The notes under the pieces were generated by a model. The model searched no databases. It saw only the letters and a list, made by a program, of their open reading frames with translations, and was not told the origin of the DNA. The translations under genes and the position numbers were made by a program. Positions 18,036 through 26,761 of a stretch of 43,201 bases of DNA are shown piece by piece (position 1 is the stretch's first letter; each line of letters begins with the position of its first letter). Source of the stretch: DATGZX01 sp035296965 (GTDB taxonomy: Bacteria; Planctomycetota; Planctomycetia; Gemmatales; Gemmataceae); the NCBI GenBank assembly GCA_035296965.1, contig DATGZX010000144.1:1-43201 (forward strand), written 5' to 3'.

Positions 18036-18635
18036 TCATGCCTTGGCCGGCGGCTGGACGGCCTTTTCCGCTACTAGGATCATGTGGGCGATGTCAATCA
18101 GCTTGCGGCTCTCCTCGCTGGCCAACTTCTGCAATCGGCGAAAGGCTTCCTGTTCGTCTAGCGAGCCCCGCTTCATGAGGATCCCCTTGGCCCGCTCGAT
18201 AATCTTGCGGTCTTCAAGCGCCTGGCGTAGGTCGGCAGCCTCGCGGCGAAGCGTCTCGAACTGTTCAAAACGCCGCATGGCCAGGATGATGACCGGCTCC
18301 AGGTCGCGCTGTTCGATCGGCTTGACGAGATAGCCCAGGATGTGGTCTGATTCCGCACGCGCGAGGAGTTCCGGTGCGTGGTAAGCCGAAACGAGTATGA
18401 CAGGGACCGGCCTGTCCCGGTAGATCTGAACCGCGGCATCGATGCCATCCATATCGGGCATCTTGACATCGGTGATTACCAGGTCGGGGCGCTGCGCCCT
18501 GCACTGCTCGACCAGCTCACGCCCGTTCTGGGCCACAGCAACCACCTGATGGCCGAGGCGGGGCAAGCTTTTCTTGAAATAATCGCGCATGTCGGGCTCG
18601 TCGTCCGCCACAGCGATCCGCAACGAAGGGTTCAT
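18036..18635 (-). CDS. ANTAR-domain response regulator (AmiR/NasT type)
   Basis: A 199-residue receiver-ANTAR protein. The receiver spans about 5-120 (acidic pair DDE, phospho-acceptor Asp56 in ITDVKMPDMDG, Lys in VKPIEQ). A helical linker leads to the ANTAR RNA-binding domain at about 127-188 (LEDRKIIERAKGILMKRGSLDEQEAFRRLQKLA). ANTAR proteins bind paired hexaloop hairpins in nascent RNA and prevent termination when phosphorylated. I did not find a clear paired-hairpin target nearby. The start overlaps the upstream kinase stop by four bases, so it is translationally coupled and is probably phosphorylated by one of the kinases of this operon. Confidence 0.92.
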   Translation of the reverse strand: MNPSLRIAVADDEPDMRDYFKKSLPRLGHQVVAVAQNGRELVEQCRAQRPDLVITDVKMPDMDGIDAAVQIYRDRPVPVILVSAYHAPELLARAESDHILGYLVKPIEQRDLEPVIILAMRRFEQFETLRREAADLRQALEDRKIIERAKGILMKRGSLDEQEAFRRLQKLASEESRKLIDIAHMILVAEKAVQPPAKA

Positions 18636-20086
18636 CGGCTCTCTCGGGGTAAGATGACCAGGATCTCGGCGCCGGCCCCCGAATTGGGGCTGACGGCGAG
18701 GCGACCCCCGTGGGCTTCCACAATACGCTTAGCAATTGCCATGCCGAGGCCGGTTCCTTTGGTCTTGGTCGTGAAGAAGGGATCGAAGATTCGCCGTCTC
18801 TGTTCCGCGTTGAGGCCGGGGCCGTTATCCCGCACCGCGACCTGCACGGCAGGCTGCCCGTTGATCTTCGTCGCGGAGCACCGGATTTCAATCCGGACTG
18901 GATCGGAGCAGGCGGCCAACGAGTTTTCCAGGATGTTGCGGAAAACCTGTTCAAGGCGGAACTGGTCCACTGCGCAGTCCAGGTCGAGCCCTCCAATGCC
19001 TTCCTTGAGCGACGTATCGCGGCCCTGCCGCGAAACTGCCAGGTTCTCCCAGGCCTGCCGCCAGATGCCGGACAAGTCCCAGACTTCGCGCTCGAGCTTG
19101 AAAGGGGCTGCGTAGCCGCGCACTTCTTCGTAGAGGTGCTTGAGATGATTTTGCGCTTTCTGGATGCGATCTATGAGTTCCAGCGCCTCGGGCTTGTTTT
19201 CTACCTCCCAGGCAAGCATTTCCAAACATGCCTTGCTCCGCGCCAGCGCGTTGCCGCTCTCGTGAGCCAGCCCCGTCATCATCTGCCCAATCGCGGCCAA
19301 TCGCTCGGACTGCAGGGCCTGCTCCTGGGCCTGTTTCAGCTTGGTGATGTCCTGTCCGACGGCCAGGACAGCCGCTTGCCCCTCGTAATCGTCCAGCCGC
19401 CGGGCATTCCATACCATCCAGCGATGCGAGCCGTCCCGGCACAGTACCGGGTTCTCGAACTCTCGGGCGGGCGTGCCGGAGAGCACGCGCCGGATTTCGT
19501 CGGCGAGCGCCTGCCGGTAGGCTTCGGGCAGGAACGTCTGCAGGTAATCCTTGCCCTGGACTTCGGCCGCGCCGTAGCCTGTCAGCTCCTCCGCGAAGGG
19601 GCTGAAATAGAGCACGGAATGGTCCGGAAGGAGGATGACAATCATGCAAGGGGCAGCTTCCACCAGAGTGCGAAAGACCGCCTCGCTGCGCTCTTTTGCC
19701 AGGGTTAGCCGTTTCTGTTCGGCAATGCGCGCCAGCTGGTTACGGATCAGATCCGGGTTGATTGGCTTGGTAATGTAATCCGCGGCCCCCTGGCGGATGG
19801 CCGTAATAGCCCCTGCCAGGTCTGCGTACCCGGTCACGATCAGGATGGCCGCGTCGGGAGCGAGTTGCTTAAGCCGCGGCAGAAGTTCCTCCGCGCTGCT
19901 GTCGGGAAGCTTGCGGTCCAGCATGATCGCTGAGATAGACGCCCAGTTATCGCGATTAAGGGCTTCTTGGGCGGTGCCCGCAGTTTCCACAAGATAATCG
20001 TCCAGACCCAGGATGTCTCGCAGGTTGGCGCACGTGTCTGCATCGTCGTCGATCACGAGCACGTGGAGGGGAACATGAACGGGCAT
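18632..20086 (-). CDS. REC-PAS-histidine kinase hybrid
   Basis: A cytoplasmic kinase of 484 residues with an N-terminal receiver. The receiver comes first (VIDDDAD, phospho-acceptor Asp57 in MLDRKLP, Lys in TKPINP). A PAS domain with its PAC end follows (about 135-253, DGSHRWMVWNARRLDDYEG). The kinase core has His275 in LAHESGN, the N box ILENSLAAC, and the G boxes DNGPGL and GTGLGMAIAKRI. The histidine sits in HESGN rather than the usual HELRN/HEIRN. There are no membrane segments. I use the ATG at 20086, with an AGGTGA site upstream; an in-frame TTG two codons earlier directly follows the previous stop. As an orphan-style hybrid with an input receiver, it can take phosphate from the globin kinase and tune its own kinase activity. 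Confidence 0.92.
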   Translation of the reverse strand: MPVHVPLHVLVIDDDADTCANLRDILGLDDYLVETAGTAQEALNRDNWASISAIMLDRKLPDSSAEELLPRLKQLAPDAAILIVTGYADLAGAITAIRQGAADYITKPINPDLIRNQLARIAEQKRLTLAKERSEAVFRTLVEAAPCMIVILLPDHSVLYFSPFAEELTGYGAAEVQGKDYLQTFLPEAYRQALADEIRRVLSGTPAREFENPVLCRDGSHRWMVWNARRLDDYEGQAAVLAVGQDITKLKQAQEQALQSERLAAIGQMMTGLAHESGNALARSKACLEMLAWEVENKPEALELIDRIQKAQNHLKHLYEEVRGYAAPFKLEREVWDLSGIWRQAWENLAVSRQGRDTSLKEGIGGLDLDCAVDQFRLEQVFRNILENSLAACSDPVRIEIRCSATKINGQPAVQVAVRDNGPGLNAEQRRRIFDPFFTTKTKGTGLGMAIAKRIVEAHGGRLAVSPNSGAGAEILVILPRESR

Positions 20087-20092
20087 CTGCAA

Positions 20093-20863
20093 TCACCTCG
20101 GACCTTCGCCTGAGGTGCCCTGCGAGTTTGGCTCCTCGTGGGTCAACTGGTTCAAAGCCGTCAACAGCTTCGGGATATCAAATGGCTTATAGCAAACCGT
20201 GTCGGCGCCTTCTTCCAGAAGTTGCTGCACGCGTTCATCCGTCTCGGCCCGATAACCGGTGATTACAATCGTGCGCGCCTGCGGGTTCGCCTGCCGCACC
20301 AAGCGGAACACCGTGGTGCCGTCCCCGGCCGGCAGCTTCATATCGATCAGGACCACCCTGAACGGGGTGTCTTTGAGGTGAGTACGGGCCTCACTTTCGT
20401 CATGGGCCAGGCAGACACGGAAGCCTCGATCGCGGAGCAGATCCCAGAGATTCGCGCACAGGTCGTGATCGTCATCGACCAACAGGACCAGGGGCTGGCC
20501 GGCTGCCTCCTCCACAAGCCTCAGAAGCTTGGGGAAATCGACTGGCTTGGGGAGAATCTGCCACGCACCGGCCCCGAGCGCCTCCTCCGCAGTCGCTCCG
20601 CTGGCGTAGGCCGTGACCACGATCACAACCGTCCCAGCGCGCAACCGCTTGATCTCGCGGTAGAGCGTCAGCCCATCCATACCGGGCATCTTGTAGTCGA
20701 GCAAGGCTACATCGTAGGCGTTCCGCCGCGCCAGTTCGAGGGCGGTGGGCCCGTCAGGGGCGGTATCGACCCGGTAACCCAGATCGGTCAGGATGTCGTA
20801 CAAATTCCGGCACGTGTCCACGTCGTCATCGACCACGAGGATGGAAACCTCTGCCGTGGTCAT
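20093..20863 (-). CDS. Double receiver-domain protein (REC-REC)
   Basis: 256 residues containing two complete receiver domains and no output domain. Phospho-acceptors are Asp56 (LLDYKMPGMDG) and Asp174 (LIDMKLPAGDG), with the switch lysines in PKPVDFPKLL and YKPFDIPKLL. The repeated PKLL after each lysine suggests the halves arose by duplication. Without an output domain it is likely a phosphate shuttle or sink in a multistep relay between the two kinases of the operon. AAAGGAG upstream of the ATG at 20863 and an 11-bp gap to the globin kinase support co-translation. Confidence 0.92.
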   Translation of the reverse strand: MTTAEVSILVVDDDVDTCRNLYDILTDLGYRVDTAPDGPTALELARRNAYDVALLDYKMPGMDGLTLYREIKRLRAGTVVIVVTAYASGATAEEALGAGAWQILPKPVDFPKLLRLVEEAAGQPLVLLVDDDHDLCANLWDLLRDRGFRVCLAHDESEARTHLKDTPFRVVLIDMKLPAGDGTTVFRLVRQANPQARTIVITGYRAETDERVQQLLEEGADTVCYKPFDIPKLLTALNQLTHEEPNSQGTSGEGPR

Positions 20864-20874
20864 CGTCTGCTCCT

Positions 20875-22038
20875 TTACTCCAAGGCCGCTGCCAGCCGAA
20901 CCGTGAAGGTGGTTCCGCGGCCCACTTCGCTGGCAACATGCAAGCTACCCTTATTCTTATCGAGAATGGCCCGGGCGATGGCAAGTCCGAGTCCCAGGCC
21001 GCGGGCCTTGGTTGAGTACAAGGGCTCGGTGATCCGGCTGAGGTTTTCCGGGGAAATGCCAACGCCCGTGTCGGCAATGTCGATCTCGACGCTGTCGCTG
21101 ACCTGGCGGCCCTGAACGGAAAGGCGCCCGCCCTGCGGCATGGCCTCGCGGCCGTTGCGGACCAGGTTGGCAAAGACAATGCGGATCTGGTCGAGGTCCC
21201 CCAACGCCGGGGGGAGGGAATCGGGGCAATCAATCGTCACCTGAACGTTGTCCGGTGGCGGGTTGAGTTCCAGCACCTCTTGCACACAGAGCAGCACGGG
21301 AAAAGGGCGCAGGTTGGGCAGCGGCAGCTTGGCGAAGTTCGACAGGGCCGTAATCACGCTATCGGCGACGACCACGTGCCGCTCGATGCGTTGCAGGTGC
21401 TCGGCTATCTTCGCGGGGGAAGGATTGCGGGCGTTGAGCAAGTAGTAAATCGACGTCTTGACGACGTTGAGCGGATTGCGCAACTCGTGAGCAATGCCGC
21501 CGGCCACCTGGCCAATTGCCGCCAAGCGCTCGCTGCGCTGCTGCCGGGCATTGTGCTCCGTCTGGTATGCGTCTTCGATGATCGCAAGGTCCAGATCCAG
21601 GAGCGTGTCCAGTGATCGGCGGACGGCCAACGCTTCTAGCGGGTCGCTCTGCCCGCAATCTTCCAGGAGCCGTTGCAACCCTCCCCGGAGGCGGGAAAGG
21701 GCCACGTTAGTGTAAACCTGATCGAGGCCGATCTCGACGTGTCGCCAGCCGACCCGCCAGCGGCGCGCGACGTACTCGCGATCGTACGGACCGACCAGGA
21801 GTTCGCGGAGCCAGCCCTCCAGCGTACCCTTGAGGCGTTCAATCTGTGGCGGTCCACCCGTGATTACCTTACGTGCATCGGGGTGGCGATCGATCTCGGC
21901 GTAGAAGTCCTCGACGAGAGGCACGAGGTGGGCTTCCAGCAGGGCAGCAACGGACTGGACGCGCCGCGCGTCCGCTTCGGTCCAACCCACGTACTGCTGC
22001 AACTCTTGGTAGCGGCGAAACAAGTCGTCGGAGTTCAT
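20875..22038 (-). CDS. Globin-coupled sensor histidine kinase (probable oxygen sensor)
   Basis: A 387-residue cytoplasmic kinase. Residues about 14-160 look like a protoglobin domain: YVGWTEADARRVQ at the start, FYAEIDRHP in the middle, and RVGWRHVEIGLDQVYT, which matches the G-x-x-H-x-x-I-G-L signature around the haem-ligating proximal histidine (here His100). The kinase core follows: His184 in GIAHELRNPLN, N box NLVRNGREAM, G boxes DTGVGI and GLGLGLAIARAI. Globin-coupled sensors bind oxygen, so this protein can report oxygen or redox state. It heads a four-gene signalling operon and has a consensus sigma-54 promoter 206 bp upstream, which suggests positive feedback through the sigma-54 activator at 12.6 kb. 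Haem binding is inferred, not shown. Confidence 0.88.
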   Translation of the reverse strand: MNSDDLFRRYQELQQYVGWTEADARRVQSVAALLEAHLVPLVEDFYAEIDRHPDARKVITGGPPQIERLKGTLEGWLRELLVGPYDREYVARRWRVGWRHVEIGLDQVYTNVALSRLRGGLQRLLEDCGQSDPLEALAVRRSLDTLLDLDLAIIEDAYQTEHNARQQRSERLAAIGQVAGGIAHELRNPLNVVKTSIYYLLNARNPSPAKIAEHLQRIERHVVVADSVITALSNFAKLPLPNLRPFPVLLCVQEVLELNPPPDNVQVTIDCPDSLPPALGDLDQIRIVFANLVRNGREAMPQGGRLSVQGRQVSDSVEIDIADTGVGISPENLSRITEPLYSTKARGLGLGLAIARAILDKNKGSLHVASEVGRGTTFTVRLAAALE

Positions 22039-22242
22039 AACTGCTTCTTTGACTCATCGTGTGCGAATCGGATGACGCACCGTACTGCTCGCCTGGGCGT
22101 TTGCGTTGCGTTGCCGAGAACCCTGATTGGGTTCCCGAGCCCAATTTGCTCATCCATAGGCCGCACACTGGGAGAAGGGAAAGAGTCTCCTCTCTCCCAT
22201 CTTCGATTGGCAACGTTGGGCCGTGTATGGATCATGATTGCC

Positions 22243-22258
22243 AGCAACCCGTGTGCCA
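22243..22258 (-). promoter_or_regulatory. Sigma-54 promoter of the oxygen-sensor kinase operon
   Basis: On the minus strand the site reads TGGCACACGGGTTGCT, a full match to the consensus TGGCACR-N4-TTGCW with GG and GC ten bases apart. It would give a leader of roughly 190 bases before the kinase ATG at 22038. The leader has no evident gene. Confidence 0.88.
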
Positions 22259-22812
22259 GGTAGGTCACCTTGAGTCCGGGCGTTGAGGAATAGGGCAGAT
22301 CCGTGTGAAATCAGGCACCTGGCGTCATCGGACTCCTTGGTTGCGCTCCCCTGCCGAGCCGGGGTAGCCTGTGCGAACCCGCACGCCTGTGGTACCGCGG
22401 AGCACAGGTACAAGTCACGGGGAGAATGGATAAAAAGAAGCGCAAAAAGGCTTGACAGGACGCTTACTCATGGGCTATGCTCTGAGCCGATCTGCCCAGG
22501 GCGGGTGGATCGACACTCCTACAAGATCCCTGCCGCAAGAAGCTTGAGGCAGGGGCCACACCCTCCTTCGCTCGGTGACCGGGCGTTCGGTAGCGGTCCT
22601 CGTCGGGCCATGTCTTCGTCAGTGGCACAGTGTGTCACCGGCCAATAGTTAGTTTCGGTTTCGAGTATCGAACGACCTTGCAGGCCTAAACCGTGGCTTG
22701 TGCAGCGTGGACTTGCGATCTCCAGGTGCTCCGTCCGCAAGAGCAGTGGGAGTCACGCTACCGAAGCCAAAAGAGATCTGTGAACAGCCAGGAAAGATTG
22801 TCGACGCCAACT
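22259..22812. other. Divergent control region between kinase operon and csrA
   Basis: I see no gene in this 554-bp region, which separates two divergent sigma-54 promoters. Two dyads could bind the activator or another regulator: CCTGTG-N11-CACAGG at 22386-22408, and GTGGCACAGTGTGTCAC at 22622-22638. The second is symmetric at every position except the centre and one pair. Confidence 0.4.
22622..22638. promoter_or_regulatory. 17-bp palindrome upstream of csrA, possible operator
   Basis: GTGGCACAGTGTGTCAC reads GTG-n-CACA-n-TGTG-n-CAC. It lies about 175 bp upstream of the csrA -24 box. The binding protein is unknown. Confidence 0.4.
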
Positions 22813-22828
22813 CGGCACAATACTTGCC
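22813..22828 (+). promoter_or_regulatory. Sigma-54 promoter of csrA
   Basis: CGGCACAATACTTGCC: one mismatch in the -24 box, exact TTGC -12 box, GG and GC ten bases apart. The predicted start near 22839 leaves about 30 bases to the csrA ATG, with AAGGAG at 22855-22860. Confidence 0.83.
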
Positions 22829-22868
22829 GAGCAGGAGTCGATCTCAACCGACTCAAGGAGGGAAAGTC

Positions 22869-23066
22869 ATGTTGGTTCTCACGCGCTGTCTGGGCGAAAC
22901 GATCGTGATCGATGGTGACATTCACATCACGGTTGTGGCAGTCAAGGGGGATCGGGTCCGCATCGGCGTCACGGCGCCCAAGGATGTGACCGTTGATCGC
23001 CAGGAGGTGCACGCACGGCGATCTGAGTTCTCAAGCAATCGGGAACAATCCCTGGTGCAGTCATGA
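22869..23066 (+). CDS. csrA: Carbon storage regulator, RNA-binding
   Basis: A 65-residue CsrA/RsmA protein, a dimeric translational regulator that binds GGA motifs in mRNA leaders. The core MLVLTRCLGETIVIDG, VVAVKGDRVRIGVTAPKDV and VDRQEV is conserved, including the RNA-contacting arginine in VDRQEV (Arg44). Residue 7 is Cys where Lys is usual. AAGGAG nine bases upstream fixes the start. The stop overlaps the start of the next gene (ATGA). Transcription from a sigma-54 promoter would place post-transcriptional control under the same low-oxygen signal as the hydrogenase and sensor kinase. Confidence 0.93.
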   Translation: MLVLTRCLGETIVIDGDIHITVVAVKGDRVRIGVTAPKDVTVDRQEVHARRSEFSSNREQSLVQS

Positions 23067-23305
23067 ATAGCCTGACCTTTGAGACGCGCGTCTGCTACAG
23101 CCATGCTCCGGAAATCCTGCGGCTGGAAGCGCGTGTCCAGTGCCGACTCAGCGGGAGGGTGCGTGACCTCCAAGTTCTGGGCCGAGATAACGGATTGGTG
23201 CTGAAAGGGCATTCCCGCACCTACTACGCGAAGCAACTGGCCCAACACGCGGTGATGGAGGCAACGGAGCTGCCGATCCTGGCCAACGAAATCGAAGTCT
23301 GTTGA
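23063..23305 (+). CDS. Small BON-like domain protein
   Basis: An 80-residue protein translationally coupled to csrA by a four-base overlap. The C-terminal 50 residues fit a BON-type fold: LQVLGRDNGLVLKGHSRTYYAKQLAQHAVMEATELPILANEIEV gives the strand-turn-strand, helix and final strand pattern, with the conserved glycine in LKGH. There is no signal peptide, so a cytoplasmic role is likely. BON proteins bind lipids or act as small adaptors. The pairing with csrA and the shared sigma-54 promoter suggest a role in the same stress response, but the function is unknown. Confidence 0.72.
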   Translation: MNSLTFETRVCYSHAPEILRLEARVQCRLSGRVRDLQVLGRDNGLVLKGHSRTYYAKQLAQHAVMEATELPILANEIEVC

Positions 23306-23868
23306 AATGAGCCGTTTTCGCTCGGTAGGTGCGCGGAAACGCATGACCCTGGTCTGGCAGCCAGGGGCCGGGTCCTAGAATTACCATCTCCAGACCAGCG
23401 GGACCCACCTTCGTGACCCGGCTAGTGTGAGGCTGCATCTCGCTGACTTCCCACGAATCCCTGTGCCGGCCCTCGCCAGGAAGCCACTTGTTGAACCGCC
23501 GCTTCACTTTCCGGCGTATCCAACTCCCAGCGAGCGGATGCCGGCATGGGCTAGTTCTACCATCGGCTATGAGGCCCAGTAGTTAAGGTCGCCGCTACCG
23601 CTGCCCCCGGGCTGCACCAACTGCTAGTGAAATGCTGGCAGCGAAAGGACCAAAACAGTTGGGCTTGCTGATCCAAGCCTAGGCACTCGCCGACCAGTCT
23701 GATGGTTGGAACCGCGCTGCCATACAGCAGCGGCGCGAAGCCACGCTGCCGTAGGTGGTCGAGGTCGAGTGCGTCGCCAGCTAGCCACTTGCCTTCCACC
23801 CTTCCGCCGACTATCCTGCACGCCATCTACCTCTGACCAATTGAAATCGCCACCCAAGGAATCCTCTC
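23306..23868. other. Intergenic region without a recognised gene
   Basis: About 560 bp. Minus-strand open stretches (for example 23557-23826 and 23148-23507) have no recognised family, no ribosome-binding site and odd composition. I see no tRNA, promoter of note or strong hairpin. It could hold a decayed gene. Confidence 0.4.
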
Positions 23869-24978
23869 ATGGCCAGTGATAAGAAAATCCGCGTTGGCAT
23901 CGTCGGTCTGGGCTTCGGAGCCGAGTTCATTCCGATTTATCAGAAGCACCCTCATGCCGAGATGGCCGCGATTTGCCGGCGCTCCGCCAAGACATTGAAC
24001 GACTGCGGCGAAAAATGGGGCATCAAATCTCGTTACACAGATTTTCAGAAGCTGCTTCAGGATCCCAACATTGATGCCGTGCACATCAATTCGCCGATCC
24101 CGGACCACGCTGCGCAGAGTATTGCAGCGCTCAAGGCTGGCAAGCATGTCGCCTGCACGGTCCCGATGGGAACAACGATCGAGGAATGCCGGCAAATTGT
24201 CGAAGCCCAGCGGCAGTCGGGCAAAGTCTACATGATGATGGAGACCGTGGTGTACAGTCGCGAATACCTGTTCGTGAAAGAGCTGTACGACAAGGGAGAG
24301 CTGGGGCGCATCCAGTTCCTCCGCGGCTCGCACCAGCAGGACATGGACGGCTGGCCTGATTACTGGCCTGGGTTGCCGCCCATGCACTACGCCACACATT
24401 GCGTCAGCCCTTGCCTGGCTCTTCTGGGTAAGCTAGCTGAAAGCGTCGTCTGCCACGGCTCCGGGCGCATTCGCGAAGACCTCATCAAACAATATGGCAG
24501 CCCCTTTGCGATCGAGACGGCAACCTTCAAGATCGCAGCCACCGACGTGGTGGCGGAGGTCACGCGCAGCCTTTTCGACACCGCCCGGCAGTACCGGGAG
24601 AGTTTTGACGCCTACGGCAGCAAAAAGAGCTTCGAGTGGCAGCAGGTCGAGAATGAAGAGCCCGTGATACATACCAAGGGGCTGCCCGAGCCCGAGATTC
24701 CTGAGCGAGTCAAGGTGCCGGATTACGCGCGCTTGCTGCCGGAATCCATTCGTCCCTTCACCGGCACGATCCAGGATGCCGAGCACCTATCATTCCTTCA
24801 GGGCGCAGGGCATGGAGGATCGCACCCGCACCTCGTTCACGCCTGGCTCAGCGCCATCCGCGGCGAGCGGCCTGCTCTGCCGGATGCGCCGACGTCGGCG
24901 AATTGGACAATGGTCGGCATCTGCGCGCATGAATCAGCCATGAAGGGCGGCGAGCGCGTGACGATCCCGAGGTTTTGA
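23869..24978 (+). CDS. Gfo/Idh/MocA family NAD(P)-dependent oxidoreductase
   Basis: A 369-residue sugar or polyol dehydrogenase-like protein. The N-terminal Rossmann fold has VGIVGLGFGAEFIPIY, then DPNIDAVHINSPIPDH. The catalytic-lysine position normally in the EKP motif reads CTVPMGTTIEEC here, so the EKP lysine is replaced; this variant could change or abolish dehydrogenase activity. The C-terminal domain is the usual alpha/beta substrate sheet (YATHCVSPCLALLGKLAESVVCHGSG). The protein lacks a Tat signal. AAGGAA before the ATG supports the start. It is convergent with the sugar kinase gene (12 bp between stops). Substrate unknown. Confidence 0.88.
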   Translation: MASDKKIRVGIVGLGFGAEFIPIYQKHPHAEMAAICRRSAKTLNDCGEKWGIKSRYTDFQKLLQDPNIDAVHINSPIPDHAAQSIAALKAGKHVACTVPMGTTIEECRQIVEAQRQSGKVYMMMETVVYSREYLFVKELYDKGELGRIQFLRGSHQQDMDGWPDYWPGLPPMHYATHCVSPCLALLGKLAESVVCHGSGRIREDLIKQYGSPFAIETATFKIAATDVVAEVTRSLFDTARQYRESFDAYGSKKSFEWQQVENEEPVIHTKGLPEPEIPERVKVPDYARLLPESIRPFTGTIQDAEHLSFLQGAGHGGSHPHLVHAWLSAIRGERPALPDAPTSANWTMVGICAHESAMKGGERVTIPRF

Positions 24979-24990
24979 TGGGCCCAGTTT

Positions 24991-26532
24991 CTACTTGTGC
25001 TCGGCCATGTCATGCATGAGGGATTGCAGGGCCGGATACGTGGCCAGGTATTTGGCGTAGTAGTAATCGTAGCGCCTGGTGTTTTCGGGCCGGGGTTCGA
25101 TGATGCCGGAGATCTGGACCATCTGGCGGGCGGCCTCTTCCAGGTCGGCGTAATGTCCGCAGTGCGCCGCTGCAACCAGAGCGGATCCTAGCGCACACGC
25201 TTCATTCTCGCGCGGCAAATGAATCGGCTGTCCGAGCACATCCGCATGAATTTGCAGCCAGAGCCGGCTCTTGGCTCCCCCGCCACCCGCGAACAGCCGT
25301 TTCACCATCAGACCATGCCGGGCAACATCCTCCAGGATGTGGCGGGTGCCGAACGCGGTGGCCTCGTAAATGCTGCGATAGACATGGCCCGGCCCGTGGG
25401 ACAAGGTCAGGCCCCAAAACATCCCACGCGCCTTGGGGTCTTTGAGAGGACACCGGTTTCCTTGCCAGTAATCGAGACAGATGAGCCCCTCGCAACCCGG
25501 GGGCACCGCGGCAGCCTTCTCATCGAGAAGCTCATAGACATTTCGGCCTGAGCGTTCGGCCTCTGCGGCCTCGTTCCCTGCGAAATGCTGGCGATACCAA
25601 TTAACGATGGAGCCGGTCGCCGTCTGGCCGCCTTCCAGCGTGAACAGCCCTTCAACGACGGCGTCGGGATAGCAACCAAGCATACCGCTGCCGAACAGTT
25701 CTTTCGGGGACATCGCCAGGTGGCAGGTGCTCGAACCCATAATCATCGCCAGATCGCCGGCTTCCACCGCCCCCATGCCGAGCATGCCCAGATATGCGTC
25801 AATGCCGCCTTGTGCAACAGGGATGCCCGCCTTCAGCCCCAGCTCACCTGCAGCGCACGCCGAGAGCCGCAAGTCACCTTTACCTAGCGGAACCACTTGC
25901 GAGGGCCATTTCTCCGGCAGATCTTCGAGCCCGGCCCACTTGAGGAGAGGCTGGCTCCAACCCCCATCCGGCCGAGCGTAATCCCATTTCACGGTAACGT
26001 TGTTTAGAGAAAGGTTCCACTCTCCGGTCAGCCGGAACATGAACCAATCGGTGCATTCCACCAGCCGCTGGGCTTTTCTGAAGACCGCCGGCTCATGCCG
26101 TTTCAGCCATAGTGCTTTGGGCAACATCCACTCCGGAGAAACCACGCCAGAGACATAGCGCAAGATGGGATCCGCGCTGGCACTAATCTCGGCCGCCTCG
26201 CGAAACGAGCGCTGATCCATCCAGAGCAGAGCTGAACGCACTGGTGTGCCATCGATTTGGCAAGGCAGCACCGTGCAGGCGGTGCAATCCAGACCGATGC
26301 CGGCAATCTGCTCAGGACGAGCGTTTGCTCGTGCTAGAGCCTCTGGAACGGCACTGCATGCCGCTTGCCACCATTGCAAGGCATCCTGTTCCGCCCAACT
26401 CGGTTGAGGATGAACTGTGTCGAGAGAGCCTGAAGCAAATGCGCGACAGCTTCCACGAGGGTCGAACAATGCGGCCCGGACGCTTTGAGTACCGACGTCA
26501 AGGCCGAGAAACAAGGTTTGTGCAGGCTTCAT
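24991..26532 (-). CDS. FGGY-family carbohydrate kinase
   Basis: A 513-residue ATP-dependent sugar kinase. FLGLDVGTQSVRAALFD is the N-terminal phosphate-binding motif, GIGLDCTACTVLP and WMDQRS form part of the sugar site, and GGIDAYLGMLGMG holds the catalytic aspartate region. The FGGY signature region near the C-terminus is LFAGGGGAKSRLWLQIHADVLGQPI followed by ENEACALGSALVAA. Overall it resembles ribulokinase and D-ribulose kinase members more than glycerol kinase, so a ketopentose is a reasonable guess, but the substrate cannot be fixed from sequence. The neighbouring Gfo/Idh oxidoreductase suggests a small sugar-catabolic locus. Confidence 0.9.
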   Translation of the reverse strand: MKPAQTLFLGLDVGTQSVRAALFDPRGSCRAFASGSLDTVHPQPSWAEQDALQWWQAACSAVPEALARANARPEQIAGIGLDCTACTVLPCQIDGTPVRSALLWMDQRSFREAAEISASADPILRYVSGVVSPEWMLPKALWLKRHEPAVFRKAQRLVECTDWFMFRLTGEWNLSLNNVTVKWDYARPDGGWSQPLLKWAGLEDLPEKWPSQVVPLGKGDLRLSACAAGELGLKAGIPVAQGGIDAYLGMLGMGAVEAGDLAMIMGSSTCHLAMSPKELFGSGMLGCYPDAVVEGLFTLEGGQTATGSIVNWYRQHFAGNEAAEAERSGRNVYELLDEKAAAVPPGCEGLICLDYWQGNRCPLKDPKARGMFWGLTLSHGPGHVYRSIYEATAFGTRHILEDVARHGLMVKRLFAGGGGAKSRLWLQIHADVLGQPIHLPRENEACALGSALVAAAHCGHYADLEEAARQMVQISGIIEPRPENTRRYDYYYAKYLATYPALQSLMHDMAEHK

Positions 26533-26761
26533 GATTCCGGTCTGCCGTCACAATGCAAAAGAGAGTGCATACCGAATGCCGCCAATGTCCCACTGGGGCA
26601 CGGCCGCAAGCGATTCACACCCTCAATCTAAAGTGCGCTATATTAAAGTTGGACAGCAGGAATAAGGGTTCCGGGTGAGGCCAATCAATTGAATGGACCT
26701 CCGAGCCATTTCCAGGAAAGGCTGCTGCAGATTCCCTCTCCTTGGTGACAAATCCCTTTCC

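Noticed and set aside
23557..23826. Minus-strand frame of 89 codons in the gap after the BON-like gene
   Set aside because: No recognised family, no ribosome-binding site, and cysteine/tryptophan-rich noise at the end. It may be a decayed gene, but I cannot support it as a CDS.
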